NCBI GenBank assembly: GCA_910579185.1
Contig: CAJTTG010000011.1
Location: 27,350 to 91,349, forward strand
Origin: an uncultured Muribaculaceae bacterium
GTDB taxonomy: Bacteria; Bacteroidota; Bacteroidia; Bacteroidales; Muribaculaceae
Direction: 5' to 3'
Length of the DNA stretch: 64,000 nt
In this document: in pieces, positions 23,796 through 33,927 of the stretch
Layout of the letters: every line of letters starts with the position of its first letter
How positions within the stretch are numbered: position 1 is the first letter of the stretch
Notes under the pieces: generated by a model
What the model was told of the DNA's origin: nothing
Databases searched by the model: none
Seen by the model: the letters and a program-made list of their open reading frames with translations, nothing else
Position numbers and translations under genes: made by a program

Positions 23796-25481
23796 TTACT
23801 TCCTTGGGGTCAGTTTGCATAGGATCGCGCCGTGGGCCGGAACGGTGGCGGTGAAGGGGGTACCGCGCTGAAGATCTATGGTGCCGGTATTTTCCGACAG
23901 CAATTCCACGGCATCATAGCTTCCCTCGGCAAGTTCGAGGAAATCAAAGGCATGATCGGGAATGTTGACGGCGACATCGGCTTGACGGTCACCGAAATTG
24001 ACTATGATCATTATGGTTTCGTCATCCTTATGCCGCAGATAGGCGAACTGGCGGTGGGGATCTAAGGCCGGATTGCTAAGATTGACATACATCAGGTCGA
24101 ACATCACGCCCTCGGTGATAGCCGGTTCGGTTGCCGCAATGTTCAGCACCCGTTTGTAGATGCGGCGCAAGGCTCGCTCCTCGGCTGTCAGATTCCTCAG
24201 ATCAGGAGTGCCGCCGGCAAGCCATCGACGCAAAGTCGGGATGCTCCAGTAGTCGAAAATCGTGGTACGCCCGTCGGCACCGCTGAAACCTTCCGCATCC
24301 GCTCCCTTTTCCCCCAGTTCCTGACCGGCATAGACCATCATGGCTCCTGTGCCGAGTGTCGATGCCACAACAAGCGACGGGATCACCAGCGAGGCATCGC
24401 CGGCATATTGTTGCGATGCAAAACGCTGCTCATCGTGGTTCTCGAGAAAATTGAGCATGTGGGGACCCATGTCTCCGAGACGCTGCCAGCAGTCGGTCAG
24501 ACGTGCGGCTGAGCAATTGGAGGTCTGGATAGCCCGGAGCGTATCGTAGAGATTGACCTTATCGTAGAGATAGTCGAACCCACCCTGATGGATATACGGC
24601 CAGTAGAGGTTGACGTCGTAGATCTCAGCTATGAAGATCACGTCGGGGTATTGCGCCTTGACCTGACGGATCGCCCAATGCCAGAAGTCGATAGGCACCA
24701 TGTGGGCCATGTCGCAGCGGAATCCGTCGACACCCTTGGCAGCCCAATAAAGCAGGATGTGGAGCATCTTCATCCACGTGTCGGGCACAGGCACGAAATG
24801 ACATGTGCCGTCGCCATAGTCAACGCCATAGTTCAGTTTGACCGTCTCATACCAGTCACAAACACCTGGGAATGCCGTAAAGCAATCATTACCGGTGGCT
24901 TTTGCCGGAAACTCCACATATTCACCATCGCCGCTGCCAAGGTCGACCGAAGGGGAGAACCGTTGGTTCGGGATATAATAGAAATTGTTTTGCGGCGAGA
25001 AGAATTTCGTGGTGTCGTCCATAGCACCGAAATCCTCGGGAGCACCATCGGGACGCGCATCGGAATGGTAGCAACGCGCCACGTGGTTCGGCACGAAATC
25101 AATTATCACCTTCATTCCCGATTTATGGATACGCTCCACGGTGTCCTCGAATTCCTTCATACGGTTCGGCACATCGACAGCTATATCAGGATCAATATCA
25201 TAGTAATCCTTTATGGCATAGGGAGATCCGGCCTGTCCTTTCACAACGTGAGGATTGTCGGGCCTGATGCCGAACGACGAATAGTCCGTTTTCTGAGCAT
25301 GCTCGATGACGCCCGTCAGCCACACGTGGGTCGTGCCAAGATCCCGGATCTGGCGGAGCACTTTGGGAGTCAGATCGTTGAGCTTTCCCGATCCGTTCTG
25401 CTCAATGGTTCCGTTAGGCAGGCAATCGGGATTCAGATTGGAAAACAATCTCGGAAGAAGCTGATATATTATCGGTTTCAT
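23796..25481 (-). CDS. GH13 alpha-amylase family enzyme, cytoplasmic
   Basis: 561 residues, no signal peptide, starting directly with MKPIIYQLLPRLF. The TIM barrel carries the three GH13 acids: Asp in GVDGFRCDMAHMVP (nucleophile), Glu in VIFIAEIYDVNLY (acid/base) and Asp in FLENHDEQR. A C-terminal beta domain follows (FLELAEGSYDAVELL). Lack of export suggests action on intracellular maltodextrin or glycogen-like glucans, after surface and periplasmic enzymes such as GH97 have done the first cuts. Subfamily not determined. Confidence 0.9.
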   Translation of the reverse strand: MKPIIYQLLPRLFSNLNPDCLPNGTIEQNGSGKLNDLTPKVLRQIRDLGTTHVWLTGVIEHAQKTDYSSFGIRPDNPHVVKGQAGSPYAIKDYYDIDPDIAVDVPNRMKEFEDTVERIHKSGMKVIIDFVPNHVARCYHSDARPDGAPEDFGAMDDTTKFFSPQNNFYYIPNQRFSPSVDLGSGDGEYVEFPAKATGNDCFTAFPGVCDWYETVKLNYGVDYGDGTCHFVPVPDTWMKMLHILLYWAAKGVDGFRCDMAHMVPIDFWHWAIRQVKAQYPDVIFIAEIYDVNLYWPYIHQGGFDYLYDKVNLYDTLRAIQTSNCSAARLTDCWQRLGDMGPHMLNFLENHDEQRFASQQYAGDASLVIPSLVVASTLGTGAMMVYAGQELGEKGADAEGFSGADGRTTIFDYWSIPTLRRWLAGGTPDLRNLTAEERALRRIYKRVLNIAATEPAITEGVMFDLMYVNLSNPALDPHRQFAYLRHKDDETIMIIVNFGDRQADVAVNIPDHAFDFLELAEGSYDAVELLSENTGTIDLQRGTPFTATVPAHGAILCKLTPRK

Positions 25482-25506
25482 AACTTGATATTCTGATAAG
25501 TTTTTG

Positions 25507-25514
25507 CAAAGATA
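25507..25514 (-). promoter_or_regulatory. Possible -7 box of the GH13 gene
   Basis: Minus strand TATCTTTG, 26 bases before the start. No -33 element at the right distance. Confidence 0.35.
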
Positions 25515-25581
25515 GCAAATTTTTCAACTCAGAACGGGAAGAAAAAGCGCAGTTTCTACACATATATCGGGAAAAGCATTG

Positions 25582-25589
25582 TATCTTTG
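25582..25589 (+). promoter_or_regulatory. Possible -7 box of the TPR gene
   Basis: TATCTTTG, 35 bases before the ATG at 25624. It lies inside a longer open frame, which argues for the downstream start. Confidence 0.4.
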
Positions 25590-25623
25590 CAAGAATTCAA
25601 TAAAGAGTCTGATAAAAACAACG

Positions 25624-28605
25624 ATGAAACGTCTGATTATACTCAGTGCCATGGCCGCATCAGCCGCGGCCGGGCCGCTCGGAACGACGGCCGCCATCAA
25701 TGGCGCCGACGCCCGGTCATACTTCGAACGGGGTGTGGCTATGTATGCCGACAAGAACTACAACGGATGCCTCGACCAGATGCTCCAGCTGCGCCATCTC
25801 GACCCGAATGCGGCCGAGCAGCAGGACGCGCTGTATTATGTAGCCATGGCTACCCTCTACAGTGGCGACGACGAGGCACTCGACCTGATGAACGCGTTCC
25901 TGATGCGCTTCCCCGAATCGCCGCGCACACAGGAGGTGACAACCGCCATCGGCGACTATTATTTCACCCGTGGCAACTACGGCGATGCCATCCACACCTA
26001 CCTCACCGTCAATCCCGACGCTCTGACTCTCGACCGCGCCGAGGATCTGCGCTACCGCCTCGCCTACTCCTACATGATGCTCGGCGAGAACGACAATGCC
26101 CTCAGACTCTTCGATCAGCTTGCCGACACCAAGACCTACGGCAATGCAGCCCGTTTCTACAAAGCATATATCGCCTACTCCCGGCAAGACTACACCAAAG
26201 CCCGTGAGCTGTTCAGCCAGGTCGATACCAACCGCGAACCGGGTCAGGCAGCCCTCTACTACATCTGCCAGCTCGACTTCCTCGACGGGAACTACACCAA
26301 AGCCCTGTCTGAAGCGCAATCACTTCTGGCACAGAACGCCGTGCCGGAATTTGCCCCCGAGCTCAACCGCATAGCCGGCGAATCGCTCTACAATCTCGGA
26401 CAAACCGCCAACGCTATCCCGTATCTGAAAACCTATGTCGCCACCTCGGACAACGTTCGCCCGACGGCCTACTACATGCTCGGTGTCAGCGAATATGAGA
26501 CCGGCAACTACACATCGGCAATCCCGATGCTCCAGATGGCTACCGGCGACACAGATATCACAGGCCAGAGCGCATATCTCTACCTCGGACAATCGTATGT
26601 GGCCACAGGTCAGACCGATGCCGCGATGCTCGCTTTCGAGAAAGCGTCGCGCATGTCGTTCGACGACCGAATCACTGAGGCTGCGACCTACAACTACATC
26701 GCCGCCCGACGCGATGGCGGACGCATCCCGTTCGGCAAAACCGTGGAGACGATGGAGAGCTTCCTCAAGCGGTGGCCACGCTCTGTCTATGCCGACAATG
26801 TCCGTGAAGGACTTGTGGGCGGTTACCTGACCGACAATGACTACGACAATGCCCTGCGGATAATAAACGACATTCCACGTCCGTCGGACAAAATGCTCCG
26901 TGCCAAGCAGAAAGCGCTTCTGATGCTCGGATCGCGTCTCTACCAGAACGGAGAGACAGCCAAAGCTCTTGAATATTTCAATGAAGGAGCCTCGCTGCGC
27001 TCAGGCAACAGCGACGTGACGCGCCAATGCCGTCTGTGGGCTGCCAACTGCTACTTTGATCTCGACAATTACGAGGACGCCGCCAACGGCTATCTCGCAT
27101 ATCTGCAATCGGCGCCGACCACAGATCCAAACCGTCTACAGGCCCGTTACAACTTAGGATATGCCCGTCTGCGCCAGAAGAATTACGCTGACGCCTTCAA
27201 AGACTTCACCGAGGTTGCGGCAAGCACTCAGGCGAGCCGTGCCACACGCGCCGATGCGCTCAACCGCGCAGCCGACTGCCTCTACTGCCAGCGCAACTTC
27301 CCTGAAGCTGCAAAATATTACGAACAGGCCTACGACACTTATCCACAGGCCGGCGATTATGCCCTGTTCCAACGCGCCGAAATGGCCGGGCTGAGCCGCG
27401 ACTACAACACCCGTCTGAACCTTCTGGAACAGATGCTCGACAAATTCCCGTCGTCGGCTCTCGCACCCGACGCGTTGCTCGCGAAAGCAGAGACCTACAA
27501 CGTGATGAAACGCCCGACAGAAGCCGTTGAAGCCCTGCGTCAGGTTGTGGAATCGTATCCCTCGACAGCCCAGGGTCGCCAGGCATCGCTCACGCTGGCC
27601 GTAACACTACTCAACAACGGCAACCGCGACGGTGCGATCGAAGCCTACCGCAGCGTGGTTGAGAACTACCCGACCAGCCAGGAGGCACGCGTGGCTATCG
27701 ACGACCTCAAGAACATATACGCAGAGGAAGGCCGCCTGCCGGAGTACGTAATGTTTGTCAACTCCGTGCCCGACGCGCCCAAGATCGAGATCTCGCAGCT
27801 TGAATCGACAGCCTTTGAGACAGCAGAGGAACGCTACCTCTCACGTCAGGATGCATCCCGTCTTGAAGACTATATCAAGCAGTTCCCCGGCGGAGCCAAC
27901 ACCCCGAAAGCCTTGCTCTATCTGGCCGACGAAGCCTCGCAGAAAGGGAATCAGGAGACGGCGGTTGCCTATGCCACACGCATCGTGACCGAATATCCCG
28001 ACGCATCTGAGGCAGAGGACGCCCTGCTGATCAAGGCCGACGGCGAGGCCGCTCTCGGCAAAGGGGAGCTGGCTCTCACCTCCTACAGAAAGCTCGCGGC
28101 CAAGGCCTCGACACCGGAAATGCTTCGCGATGCCCGTACAGGAATCATGCAGACCGCCATTGATCTCAACCGCTACGATGATGTCCTGGAGGCCACCGAA
28201 CAGCTCCTGTCATCGTCGGCAGTCAACGCCGAGGCCGACCAGATCCGGTTCTCACGTGCTGTGGCTCTCGACCGTCTCGGCCGTCACGACGAAGCTTATG
28301 AGCTCTGGACACCGCTGGCAAAAGACCCGTCGACCCTGACCGGCTCCAAGAGTGCCGTCTACATGATCGAATCACTGGCAGCGGCAGGCAATGACAGCCG
28401 TGCCGAAAAGATGGCCAACGACTTCATTGACACCGGATCGCCCCACAACTACTGGTATGCCCGTGGCTTCATAGCCTACAGCGACATTCTCCGCCGTCAG
28501 GGCAAGACCTTCGAGGCCGACGAGTATCTCAAGGCACTGAAATCGAATTATCCCGACACCGATCCCGATATTTTCGACATGATCGACTCACGACTCAAAC
28601 AATAA
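25624..28605 (+). CDS. Large periplasmic tetratricopeptide-repeat protein
   Basis: 993 residues from the ATG at 25624. An upstream in-frame TTG would add 15 residues that include the -7 promoter box. Signal peptide about 1-24. The rest is a continuous array of TPR-type helix pairs (for example AARFYKAYIAYSRQDYTKAR, ARYNLGYARLRQKNYADAF, AKYYEQAYDTYPQAGDYA), perhaps 20 or more, usually with the G/A-Y-A pattern. Such rods act as scaffolds. It is followed after 13 bases by an outer-membrane barrel gene, so the pair may work together at the outer membrane. Confidence 0.88.
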   Translation: MKRLIILSAMAASAAAGPLGTTAAINGADARSYFERGVAMYADKNYNGCLDQMLQLRHLDPNAAEQQDALYYVAMATLYSGDDEALDLMNAFLMRFPESPRTQEVTTAIGDYYFTRGNYGDAIHTYLTVNPDALTLDRAEDLRYRLAYSYMMLGENDNALRLFDQLADTKTYGNAARFYKAYIAYSRQDYTKARELFSQVDTNREPGQAALYYICQLDFLDGNYTKALSEAQSLLAQNAVPEFAPELNRIAGESLYNLGQTANAIPYLKTYVATSDNVRPTAYYMLGVSEYETGNYTSAIPMLQMATGDTDITGQSAYLYLGQSYVATGQTDAAMLAFEKASRMSFDDRITEAATYNYIAARRDGGRIPFGKTVETMESFLKRWPRSVYADNVREGLVGGYLTDNDYDNALRIINDIPRPSDKMLRAKQKALLMLGSRLYQNGETAKALEYFNEGASLRSGNSDVTRQCRLWAANCYFDLDNYEDAANGYLAYLQSAPTTDPNRLQARYNLGYARLRQKNYADAFKDFTEVAASTQASRATRADALNRAADCLYCQRNFPEAAKYYEQAYDTYPQAGDYALFQRAEMAGLSRDYNTRLNLLEQMLDKFPSSALAPDALLAKAETYNVMKRPTEAVEALRQVVESYPSTAQGRQASLTLAVTLLNNGNRDGAIEAYRSVVENYPTSQEARVAIDDLKNIYAEEGRLPEYVMFVNSVPDAPKIEISQLESTAFETAEERYLSRQDASRLEDYIKQFPGGANTPKALLYLADEASQKGNQETAVAYATRIVTEYPDASEAEDALLIKADGEAALGKGELALTSYRKLAAKASTPEMLRDARTGIMQTAIDLNRYDDVLEATEQLLSSSAVNAEADQIRFSRAVALDRLGRHDEAYELWTPLAKDPSTLTGSKSAVYMIESLAAAGNDSRAEKMANDFIDTGSPHNYWYARGFIAYSDILRRQGKTFEADEYLKALKSNYPDTDPDIFDMIDSRLKQ

Positions 28606-28618
28606 CATCCTTTCTGCA

Positions 28619-30406
28619 ATGATCAACACAGTCAGAAACATAGCTATAGCAACGGCACTGGCGGCAACCGCCCTGACAGCGTCGGCACAGGATCTCCACA
28701 CAGAAGTGGAGGTGCGCTACAAAGAGACACCGCAACTTCGCGAGATCAACAAGATCTCCATGACTCCTACCATAACCCTACCGACTGAAAACGCCTCAAG
28801 GATCCCCTACAGCGCAGCCGACGTGCGCGTCGGTGTGCCGGGCTCGATCACGACCCTGCAACCTGCAGCATACGGCGACACCATCTACACGTCGCCCTAC
28901 CGCGGATATGCGGCTTTAGGTTTCATGCCGAAATTCAACCTCGGAGCATCGGCAGGCTATAAGTTTCTCGATACCGACCATACCCGTCTGAACGCATGGA
29001 TGCAATATGACGGGACAGCCTACAAAGGCACTATGATGCCGATCTCCACTCTCGACGGTGACAGAAAGACATACGTCCGCCGGCAGACAGCCACCATCGG
29101 AGCCAACCTGCATCAGGCAGTAGGTCGCGAGTCGTTTATCGACGCCGGGATTGACTATACATTCGCCCGTTACAACACCCCGGCGCTGCCTCAGATCCTC
29201 CATCAGAACATCCATCGGTTCAACGCGGCCTTGAGCTGGAATCTAAGCCATGGCGATTTCCACTATGGACTCGGAGCCGAATACGGCCGATTTGCCTACG
29301 TTGACCATCAGGGATATTACGCCATCGACGCACTTGGCCAGACATCAACCGACATCAGCCCGATGCGCGAGAACCGGTTCAAATTCAGCGGATTTTTCTA
29401 TGGCAAATTCGCCGGCGCATCATCTGCCGGAATAGAGCTGTCGCTGAGCCACAACTCCTACGATATGGCCTACAACCACTCGTTTGCCCCCACAAGCGAC
29501 ATAGCTCTGACCCCGACCGTCAAAAACCATCCGACTACACTGTCGCTCAATCCGTTCTACCGCTTCGACATAGCCCAACTGAAACTGGATCTTGGGGCGC
29601 AGATCGACCTCACATTCAACTCCGGGAAGACATTCCACATTGCTCCGAAAGCACAAGCCACGTGGATACCATCGGATTTCGTGAAAGTCTATGTCAAAGC
29701 TACCGGCGGAACATGGCAGAACACCTTGGGATCGCTCTACGACGTGACACCTTATGCGATGCCCTACCAATCGTTCCGCAACTCGGAGATCCCGGTTGAG
29801 GGCGAGGTTGGCGTGACAGTAGGCTCATGGCATGGATTCTATGCCGAAATCGCGGCCTCATACGCTATTGCCAACGACTGGGTTATGCCGACAATGAATT
29901 CCGTAATCACAGCATCGGGCGACGACAACCATCAGCTTACCTCGTTTGCCGTTCAGGACATAAAGGGCTACAGGCTGCATGGCGCACTGGGCTACAACTA
30001 CCGCAATATCGTTGACTTCAAGGCATCTTTCGAGATGGCACCGCAGAAAAAGGACCGCGGCTACTATCTCTGGCGCGACCGAGCCAAGACCGTGGTCGAA
30101 GCATCGCTCAAAGTGACCCCGATCAAGCCGCTCGACATAGAACTCGGCTGGGAATACCGTGGCAACCGCGCAGTCTATTCAAGCTGCGAGATCTCTGACG
30201 GCACCAGTCCGCTCCCTACCACCATCTCCGGCATGCGTAGCCTCGGATCGGTCAACAATCTGTCTGCCGGCGCACTCTACCGCCTCACCTCACAATGGAG
30301 CGTGTTCCTGCGCGGCGAGAACCTCATGAACCGCCATCACATGCTTATCGGTGGCATGCCGGCACAGGGCATCACCGGTCTTTTCGGCGCGACATATAAA
30401 TTCTAA
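28619..30406 (+). CDS. Outer-membrane beta-barrel protein (TonB-receptor-like barrel without a plug)
   Basis: 595 residues. Signal peptide 1-24 (ATALTASAQ). After a short polar region (about 25-100) the chain is barrel-like, with alternating aromatic strands, and ends in GLFGATYKF with a terminal Phe, the usual signal for outer-membrane assembly. Related to the barrel part of TonB-dependent receptors by appearance, but no plug domain or TonB box is seen and the length is short. Co-transcribed with the TPR protein upstream. Partner and cargo unknown. Confidence 0.75.
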   Translation: MINTVRNIAIATALAATALTASAQDLHTEVEVRYKETPQLREINKISMTPTITLPTENASRIPYSAADVRVGVPGSITTLQPAAYGDTIYTSPYRGYAALGFMPKFNLGASAGYKFLDTDHTRLNAWMQYDGTAYKGTMMPISTLDGDRKTYVRRQTATIGANLHQAVGRESFIDAGIDYTFARYNTPALPQILHQNIHRFNAALSWNLSHGDFHYGLGAEYGRFAYVDHQGYYAIDALGQTSTDISPMRENRFKFSGFFYGKFAGASSAGIELSLSHNSYDMAYNHSFAPTSDIALTPTVKNHPTTLSLNPFYRFDIAQLKLDLGAQIDLTFNSGKTFHIAPKAQATWIPSDFVKVYVKATGGTWQNTLGSLYDVTPYAMPYQSFRNSEIPVEGEVGVTVGSWHGFYAEIAASYAIANDWVMPTMNSVITASGDDNHQLTSFAVQDIKGYRLHGALGYNYRNIVDFKASFEMAPQKKDRGYYLWRDRAKTVVEASLKVTPIKPLDIELGWEYRGNRAVYSSCEISDGTSPLPTTISGMRSLGSVNNLSAGALYRLTSQWSVFLRGENLMNRHHMLIGGMPAQGITGLFGATYKF

Positions 30407-30435
30407 TCCCCCCATAAAACAGCGATCATCCAGAA

Positions 30436-31185
30436 ATGAAGCAGACATCAGATTGCGTGGTCATCATCCCGACCTACAACGAAAAAGAGAACATATCGGC
30501 CATCATTGATGCCGTGATGGGTCAGCCGCACGAAATGGATGTGCTGATCATCGACGACGGATCGCCCGACGGCACCGCTGATATCGTACGCCGGAAAATG
30601 ACAGAATATACCGGCCGCGTCCACATGGTGGAGCGTCAGGGCAAACTTGGTCTCGGCACCGCCTATATAGCAGGATTCAAGTGGGCGCTCCAACGTCCCG
30701 GCTACGAATATATCTTCGAGATGGATGCCGACTTCTCACACAAGCCCGATGACCTGATGCGGCTCTACCATGCATGCTCGCAGGAGGGCGCGGACATGGC
30801 TGTAGGGTCGCGCTATCTGACGGGGGTCAACGTTGTCAACTGGCCCATGGGGCGCGTGCTGATGTCGTACTACGCATCGGCCTACGTGCGGATGGTCACA
30901 CGCATGAAAATCCGCGACACAACAGCCGGGTTCGCCTGCTACCGCCGCCGGGTGCTCCAGACCATCGAACTCGACAAGATCAAGTTCAAAGGCTACGCAT
31001 TCCAGATAGAGATGAAATTCACCACGCTCCAATGTGGCTTCACAGTCAAAGAGGTGCCCATTATCTTTGTCAACCGCGAGAACGGCACAAGCAAGATGTC
31101 GGGCGGCATTTTCGGCGAGGCCGTGTTTGGAGTGATACGTCTTAAATGGAACAGTTTCTTCCGCAAATATCCCCGACCACAATGA
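30436..31185 (+). CDS. Polyprenol-phosphate mannosyltransferase (dolichol-phosphate mannose synthase type, GT2)
   Basis: 249 residues. GT-A fold with VVIIPTYNEKENI, IIDDGSPDGTADIV and the metal-binding DxD in FEMDADFSHKPDDL. VGSRYLTG and the C-terminal MSGGIFGEAV match Ppm1/DPM1. No membrane helices, so the single-domain soluble form. Transfers mannose (or another sugar) from a nucleotide to a lipid carrier for use outside the membrane. Its stop overlaps the dihydroorotase start (ATGA), so the two are translationally coupled. Confidence 0.9.
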   Translation: MKQTSDCVVIIPTYNEKENISAIIDAVMGQPHEMDVLIIDDGSPDGTADIVRRKMTEYTGRVHMVERQGKLGLGTAYIAGFKWALQRPGYEYIFEMDADFSHKPDDLMRLYHACSQEGADMAVGSRYLTGVNVVNWPMGRVLMSYYASAYVRMVTRMKIRDTTAGFACYRRRVLQTIELDKIKFKGYAFQIEMKFTTLQCGFTVKEVPIIFVNRENGTSKMSGGIFGEAVFGVIRLKWNSFFRKYPRPQ

Positions 31186-32549
31186 AACAGGAAATCGACC
31201 TCAGCAGATCGACACTGATCCGCGATGTTTATATAGTCAATGAAATGCAGTCGTTCCGCGGCTATGTAGTGGTGTGCGACGAAATGATAGCCCAGGTGGG
31301 CAAAGGAGATCCCGAAGCCGAGCTGACAGGATGCGCCACAATCATAGAAGGGAATGGGCGACTGCTGCTGCCCGGGGTGATAGACACCCACGTGCATTTC
31401 CGCGACCCGGGTCTGACACATAAGGCCGATATGGCTACAGAAAGCCGCGCCGCCGTTGCCGGTGGCGTGACCTCGTTCATCGACATGCCCAACACCAAAC
31501 CGCCGACGGTCAGCATGGCAGCCGTGGAGGATAAAATCAGGCGTGCGGCTGAGGTTTCAGTAGCCAACTATGGATTCTTTATCGGTGCCACCGATTCCAA
31601 TCTCGATGAACTTGCATCGGCCGACTATACACGCGTGGCCGGCGTAAAACTGTTCATGGGGTCGTCGACAGGCAATATGCTCGTGTCCGATCCAGCGGCT
31701 ATGGAGCGTATCTTCACAAATGTTCCGGCTCTGATCGCCGTCCATGCCGAGGACGAGACGCTGTTGCAGAAACGCCGTGAGGCCATAATAGCACGTTATG
31801 GCGAGGATCTGCCGATCGACTTCCATCCGGTGTTGCGCGACCATTCCGTATGTATCGCGGCCTCACGCCGGATTGTAGAGATGGCACGCGCCCACTCCCA
31901 TCGTCTGCACCTGCTGCACGTCTCCACCGCCGACGAGCTTGAACTTTTGCAGCCCGGCCCTACCGATGGCAAGCTGATCACAGCCGAGACATGTCCGCAA
32001 TATCTCGCTTTCTGCGACGAACAATACCCGATGCTCGGCTCACGGATCAAGTGCAATCCTGCCATCAAACGTGCTGCCGACCGCGACGCGTTGCGTCAAG
32101 CCGTTGAGGACGGACGCATTGACACAATAGCCACCGATCATGCACCCCATCTCCCCCACGAAAAAACGGGCACGGCACTGACCGCCGCTTCCGGAATGCC
32201 GCTGATCCAATTCTCATTGACCCTGATGCTCCAGATGGCCGACGAAGGGATCTTCTCAATACCGCAGATTGTACAGAAAATGTGTCATGCTCCGGCAGAC
32301 ATCTATGGCATAGACCGCCGTGGCTACATACGCGAAGGGTATTACGCCGACCTGACCCTCGTGGACAACGAATGCGAGCCGTACACCATCACCGATCAAT
32401 GGGCCATATCACGCTGCGGCTGGACACCGCTTGCCGGTCTGACCGTAGGCAATAAGGTTGACCTGACAATGGTCAACGGCCAGATCGTCTACCGCCACGG
32501 CGTCACCTTCTCAGTCCCAGCAGCCCACGCCCTCCGCTTCAACCGCTGA
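31182..32549 (+). CDS. pyrC: Dihydroorotase
   Basis: 455 residues from the ATG at 31182, which overlaps the upstream stop. Amidohydrolase barrel: metal ligands in DTHVHFRDPG, VHAEDE, LLHVSTADE and ATDHAPH, with AGVKLFMGSSTGNM in the region of the bridging lysine. Reversibly closes carbamoyl-aspartate to dihydroorotate in pyrimidine synthesis. The long form resembles the type common in Bacteroidota. Allantoinase is the main alternative, but no purine-degradation genes are nearby. Confidence 0.92.
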   Translation: MKQEIDLSRSTLIRDVYIVNEMQSFRGYVVVCDEMIAQVGKGDPEAELTGCATIIEGNGRLLLPGVIDTHVHFRDPGLTHKADMATESRAAVAGGVTSFIDMPNTKPPTVSMAAVEDKIRRAAEVSVANYGFFIGATDSNLDELASADYTRVAGVKLFMGSSTGNMLVSDPAAMERIFTNVPALIAVHAEDETLLQKRREAIIARYGEDLPIDFHPVLRDHSVCIAASRRIVEMARAHSHRLHLLHVSTADELELLQPGPTDGKLITAETCPQYLAFCDEQYPMLGSRIKCNPAIKRAADRDALRQAVEDGRIDTIATDHAPHLPHEKTGTALTAASGMPLIQFSLTLMLQMADEGIFSIPQIVQKMCHAPADIYGIDRRGYIREGYYADLTLVDNECEPYTITDQWAISRCGWTPLAGLTVGNKVDLTMVNGQIVYRHGVTFSVPAAHALRFNR

Positions 32550-32790
32550 CAACCACCCAGGACTGCAGTTACAGATTATGCAAAGAAAATGTATGATAAT
32601 TTCACCCATAAGCATTAAGTGCCTAAAATTAATCCTGAGTCTATTGGCATTCTGTTCCTGCTACCCTACCCCGACAAGGTGGCTGAAAATATGTTTGGTA
32701 GCCGGCATTGAAATTGCCGGGATGTAGCTCGTAGGATCAAGATGCAGTCCCGATGCAACTCGGTAGGGATGGGAAAAAGTTGGGGCGAGA
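32550..32790. other. Gene-free spacer with a decayed REP-like element
   Basis: After pyrC come about 320 bases without a gene. 32667-32720 holds a partial copy of the REP-like element: TACCCCGACAAGGTGGCTGAA, then a hairpin CCGGCA...TGCCGG (32702-32707, 32715-32720). GCAGTCCC follows at about 32743, as in the 35.0 kb copy. No terminator with a U-tract is visible after pyrC. Confidence 0.65.
32667..32720 (+). repeat. REP-like palindromic element, partial copy D
   Basis: Shares TACCCCGACAAGGTGG with the copies at 35.0 and 36.9 kb, but the first hairpin is missing. The second hairpin is kept with altered closing bases: CCGGCA/TGCCGG here against CCGGCT/AGCCGG there, a paired change. Confidence 0.6.
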
Positions 32791-32823
32791 TTTGGAAAAG
32801 GGGTGGAGGATGTGCTATATTTG
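32791..32823 (+). promoter_or_regulatory. Promoter of the exported-protein island, copy 1
   Basis: TTTG (32791-32794), 21 bases, TATATTTG (32816-32823), a full match to the phylum consensus, 46 bases before the ATG at 32870. The surrounding 57 bases (32774-32830) recur at 35132-35188 with a single difference. Confidence 0.7.
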
Positions 32824-32869
32824 CGGATAAGGGGTGACAGCCTGATACGGTTTGACTAACATTCTTAAA

Positions 32870-33904
32870 ATGAGAAGGCTTGCTACTGTTATATTAACGC
32901 TACTTGTTGCGCATCTAAGCATATCAGCGTACATTAATCTCAGTTTTGACAGTGAAACGTGGGGAAACTGGAGGAATAGCGTGATGTTTGGACGCGCATT
33001 GGCAGATTGCTTTGGTAAGGACACACTGATAAACGATCTTAAAGAACGACGGGATTGGGCTTTTGTCGGGCAATTTGATTCACATGGTCATTTAAAACAG
33101 CTGAAATATCTGATCAGACGTGAGCGGAATAACAAGAGTGAACGCTCCAGAATGGCCGTTGATGATTCTATCCGTGTAAAACTGCAAAAATATTTAATTG
33201 ACAATGATGTGCCTTTTACATTTCCGGAGGAGACAAACCCATATCTAAAGAAGACAAAAGAAAGTGTAGTGCAGAGCGCAGAGAGGTGGTTTAAAGGTGG
33301 TGGTGTTTGGGAGATGACTGTAAATTGGCCATCACCATTCTGGATGGAAATAAAGGTGGACGATCCTTTATGGAATCCTGCCAACTTTATCTCACAGAAA
33401 CTTGATTCAATACATGGTTTTATGCCTGAGGAATATATTCTTACAGATAACCAGAATTTTGAAAAATTAAGTGCGGATATCGTTCCTACCGAAGAAGATT
33501 ACAACACGGCCCAGTTATTATTTTCGATGTTATATGTTTTTGGCGGTAGGAATATGGGGAATTGGCTTATTGAACATAAATTCGCAATAAACATTGGTGT
33601 AAATAATGACGGGAGAGTCGAAACCATAGCTAATAAAAGTGGCAACAGTCCGTTAGACGACTCTATGTTAAGAACTCTTGCCGAGTTCATGAGACTAAGC
33701 AATGTCAGAATGCTTGCTCCAAGAGCAAATACAAAGGAAATACAGGTTGATTTCCCAGGTATTTATCAGCTTACAGATGATTTTCATGAAGGATCAAAGT
33801 TGAAAGCTGATTTCTATCGAATGGGAAACGCATTACGAAAAGCAAGAAATATTATCCGGCTGCACGAACGCCTAAGGGTTCAAACAAGCACGAGGATTCA
33901 TTAA
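32870..33904 (+). CDS. Exported protein of unknown function, paralogue 1
   Basis: 344 residues from the ATG at 32870. A TTG six codons earlier is possible but less likely. Signal peptide about 1-20 (LLVAHLSISA). Paralogous to the next gene: both have LSF....W..WRN after the signal, QLLFSMLYVFG....NW, then the block VNNDGRVETIANKSGNSPL and an FPG near the end. That C-terminal block recalls the 'D.DG.V....V..G..PL' pattern of TonB C-terminal domains, but this is only a resemblance. AT-rich compared with pyrC. No known family. Confidence 0.75.
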   Translation: MRRLATVILTLLVAHLSISAYINLSFDSETWGNWRNSVMFGRALADCFGKDTLINDLKERRDWAFVGQFDSHGHLKQLKYLIRRERNNKSERSRMAVDDSIRVKLQKYLIDNDVPFTFPEETNPYLKKTKESVVQSAERWFKGGGVWEMTVNWPSPFWMEIKVDDPLWNPANFISQKLDSIHGFMPEEYILTDNQNFEKLSADIVPTEEDYNTAQLLFSMLYVFGGRNMGNWLIEHKFAINIGVNNDGRVETIANKSGNSPLDDSMLRTLAEFMRLSNVRMLAPRANTKEIQVDFPGIYQLTDDFHEGSKLKADFYRMGNALRKARNIIRLHERLRVQTSTRIH

Positions 33905-33927
33905 ACATTACCGATCTATTTTTTATC

